Source: Primula veris
Taxonomy: Eukaryota > Streptophyta > Magnoliopsida > Ericales > Primulaceae
Assembly: GCA_963682055.1 (NCBI GenBank)
Contig: OY821745.1
Location: 13,709,501-13,773,500 of the forward strand
Length of the DNA: 64,000 nt
Direction: 5' to 3'
Part shown: positions 61,491-64,000 of the stretch, piece after piece
How positions within the stretch are numbered: the first letter of the stretch is position 1
Layout: each line of letters begins with the position of its first letter
The notes under the pieces: model-generated
What the model saw: only the letters and a program-made list of their open reading frames with translations
Told to the model about the DNA's origin: nothing
Database searches by the model: none
Made by a program: the position numbers and the translations under genes

Positions 61491-64000
61491 ATACATGAAA
61501 ACATTAGCATTACTACATCAAAACACATTACATTAAGTAGATAAAAACACCTGCATTAATACATCAAACACTTACATTACATTAATACATGCAATTTCTC
61601 TCCACTGATGATGGAGTGAGACATATAGATAGATGGGAGAGAGGGGTTTTACAGTGGAGAGGGGTAGTTTTACATAATAGATAGCTTCTTTTTCGGAATT
61701 TTATTTTTTTAAGGCATGGTATACATTTTTAGGTCTGACAAAACTCAAAGTCATGGTCAGTACTAGATTTAGTTCATCAAATCTACGAGCTTGGAAGTGA
61801 GCTTCTATGTAAATAATCATGTCATGATTGTGAACTCCATTTTGGATGAAAAACTTCCAATAATTTTTTTTTTTCCTATAACACTCTATTGTAAACTCAC
61901 GAAACTTTTTTCAGAACTTAGGGCAATCAGTACAGCTTACTCATTGTTTTCATCAAATTTAACAAAAAAACTACACTTTTTTCCATTATACATAACACTT
62001 TTACATTAACACAAAATATTAGCTACCTTATAAATCTTCTTATTTTCCTTCTCTCTCTTTTAAAACATTTTTTTATGCAAGCTCACACTTGTAAAATAAT
62101 ATGAGGAAGGCTTTTGATTTCTCTTATATAAGGAATATTGTGCCACCATCAAATTTTGAATATTTTTTTAAAGGAAGCTGATAATTGTGAGTTTTTGCTA
62201 AAAATTAACGAGATTTCTCAAAATATGCATTAAAACTTGATATAATCCACCTGCAGTGCTTGCTCTTATATCTCTTTTCGAAGGGTTTTTTGGTGTAGAA
62301 TCTCCATGGTTCACACATTTCATCGTTGAAAAACTTTTCTTTGACAATAACGCTTTAATATTTCTTGAGTATCATGTCGTTAATAAAAATCTAACATCCA
62401 TCACAACAACGCATAAATAACCATTGAGCTCATCAAGTGTAGGAAAAGTCTGATAAATATATTTTTATTAAAATTTTGCCTTTTAAATGACATGACAATA
62501 ATAGACTAATTAAAAGAAAATTTAGTTTGGGTGAAGTTATATCTCATAGAAGTGTACACTTATGAGATTTTATTACCAAAAAGGTATATTGTATCATACT
62601 TGAGATGCATTTCTGTGATTTGTAGTAATTGCTCAAGTTATGAATTAAGTTTTATAGTTTGCACTAAGCAATTTTTTGTATTCAATGCATAAAAAAACTC
62701 ATGCAACTTTGTAACATGACAACATAGTAGTTCAGAATGACGCATACAATTTTTCACATAAAGATGATTTTTTAAGGTTAAAAAATCTTTGCATGTAAAT
62801 ATGAACCAGTTGGTTCTTAGTAAAAAAAATTCTTCTTAATAAGGCGTTCACAGTGAATTCAGCAGCCATGGTAGGTATCGAATGATTTTAGTTGCCATGG
62901 TAGCCACGTAAAGAAACGTGACTGCGTACTAACTAATCGAGGGTGCAATCACTAAATGAGTATCAAATGACAATTTTTTCTTTAACTCAAAAGAATGTAC
63001 AAAATAGTTAAAACATACCACATTAATTGAAAAATGATCGGTATAATCATAGACTTTTCCAAATTTACCCTCCCTTTTCTTCACTACTTTGAGTAGAACC
63101 ATCATCAGATTCCTCAAAATACCATGAATTTTTTATTGTGTTTTCTCATTTGTACCATCATGTGATTTGTTACTTGTCGGTAGGTTGCAGATAATCAAAT
63201 GTGTTCTATTTTGTCGATATTGATTAATTGAATTGTGGAAATGTGGATATTGTCTAACCGGGTATTGACAAGATGGATAGTGACTAATTGGGTATTGAAA
63301 AGGTTCACACTTTAAAAATGGATCAAAATGGATACTGAAAAAAGCTGGGATATGAAACATATACGTTAAAGTTTTATCAAAAAAATTATTTTCGTTTACC
63401 ATTTGTTACATATATTTAGAGATAGAAAATGCAATTGAAATATTTAAAGTTATAATAATGAAATGAAAATCAATATCATTTACATAGAGTTCTGTTTTAA
63501 ATATTCGTCAAATCAAAGAGTAAAAGAGAAAGAAACAGACACAAGTCTTATAAAAAGGATACGTGGTCATTTTCTGGTGCATGTCACACAATTGAATGGA
63601 ATAGTTTAAATTTTAAAAAAAATGATGAAGACACCAACCATTAAAATTAACAATACATGGGGCTCATCGAGAAAATGTATAAGAAAAAACGATTACTTAT
63701 TATTTATTCGTTTTTGAAATTAAACAAACCGATTGTATTAAAAAATGGGAAGAACCCCGTCCGAATGCATACATAAATACAAGAAGGTAAAAAAGAAAAC
63801 CAATTACTTATTTCAAGTTCATAAAAAAATTGGGTTAAAAACAATTATTGACCATAATTTATTGGAGAAGAGGCATGGGTCGAATGGATATTGTTCCTTA
63901 TCTTAAACAATCTGCTTTCTTGACAAAAAGACACATTCAAGCCATGAACAACTTTCACTAAGTATATCCCAAATGGAAGCTCTTCACCTCAACTCATCTC
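61491..64000. other. AT-rich interval, at most a weak coding relic
   Basis: No gene was recognised. On the minus strand, 63402-63133 reads FQYPISHYPSCQYPVRQYPH, a short Tyr-Pro repeat reminiscent of the low-complexity N-termini of plant PIF/Harbinger-associated proteins, followed by an acidic Ser-rich stretch in another frame near 63110-63070. The evidence is too thin for a call. Confidence 0.35.

Noticed and set aside
63133..63402. 89-codon minus-strand ORF with Tyr-Pro repeats
   Set aside because: Suggestive of a PIF/Harbinger-associated protein N-terminus but too short and too low in complexity to call a gene.

Overview
The window is nuclear DNA of a flowering plant, most likely a eudicot. 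It holds two intron-bearing plant genes (a CCDC124/Lso2-type ribosome-associated protein and a GDSL esterase/lipase) in a transposon-dense landscape. The element families are all typical of plants: Ale-like Ty1/copia, Tat-lineage Ty3/gypsy with two RNase H domains, a Cassandra 5S-bearing LTR, TRIM, Stowaway, hAT and Mutator MITEs, a Helitron, and plant mariner and DUF4371 hAT transposase relics. I cannot name the species.

Layout. 1-582: copia pol scrap. 1560-3190: inverted-repeat element split by an LTR-like insert that carries six small palindromes. 4718-12835: hAT-like element split by a complete, decayed Ale-like copia element on the minus strand (5171-12312, 214-bp LTRs, perfect AAATG duplication). 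13024-15456: a second, truncated copia of the same family on the plus strand, ending in a Cassandra LTR (15457-15748). 16251-16666: Helitron. 16978-17463: TRIM carrying a hAT MITE and abutting a mariner transposase relic. 18501-20960: hAT transposase relic split by a Mutator-type and a hAT-type MITE. 21228-37942: a full-length 16.7-kb Tat-lineage gypsy element with gag-pol on the plus strand and about 9.6 kb of antisense genes before the 3' LTR. 38340-49212: a broken exon-1 copy, stacked MITEs, then the CCDC124 gene in four exons, with a 1.43-kb fold-back Mutator-like element in intron 2. 50694-53847: GDSL gene, five exons, minus strand. 55256-56924: FAR1/MULE-type relic split by a fold-back LTR fragment. 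59252-61399: 2.1-kb solo LTR with minisatellites, inside a smaller inverted-repeat element. The rest is AT-rich sequence in which I see no gene.

Only CCDC124 and the GDSL gene look like functional host genes: their reading frames stay open across every exon and their splice sites are GT-AG. The rest is a layered insertion record in which target duplications and interrupted reading frames give relative ages.

The most unusual signals are: (1) a series of at least 21 small hairpins spread through the Ale-like element, with different stems but a shared, mostly 8-nt loop close to ACGACAGG; (2) a row of five short antisense coiled-coil ORFs in the Tat element, each with its own TATA box; (3) a Mutator-like fold-back element whose two arms carry tRNA-like A and B boxes pointing outward; (4) an LTR fragment with a perfect target duplication whose 5' end is an inverted copy of its own 3' end. 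All reading was by eye, without database searches or folding software.
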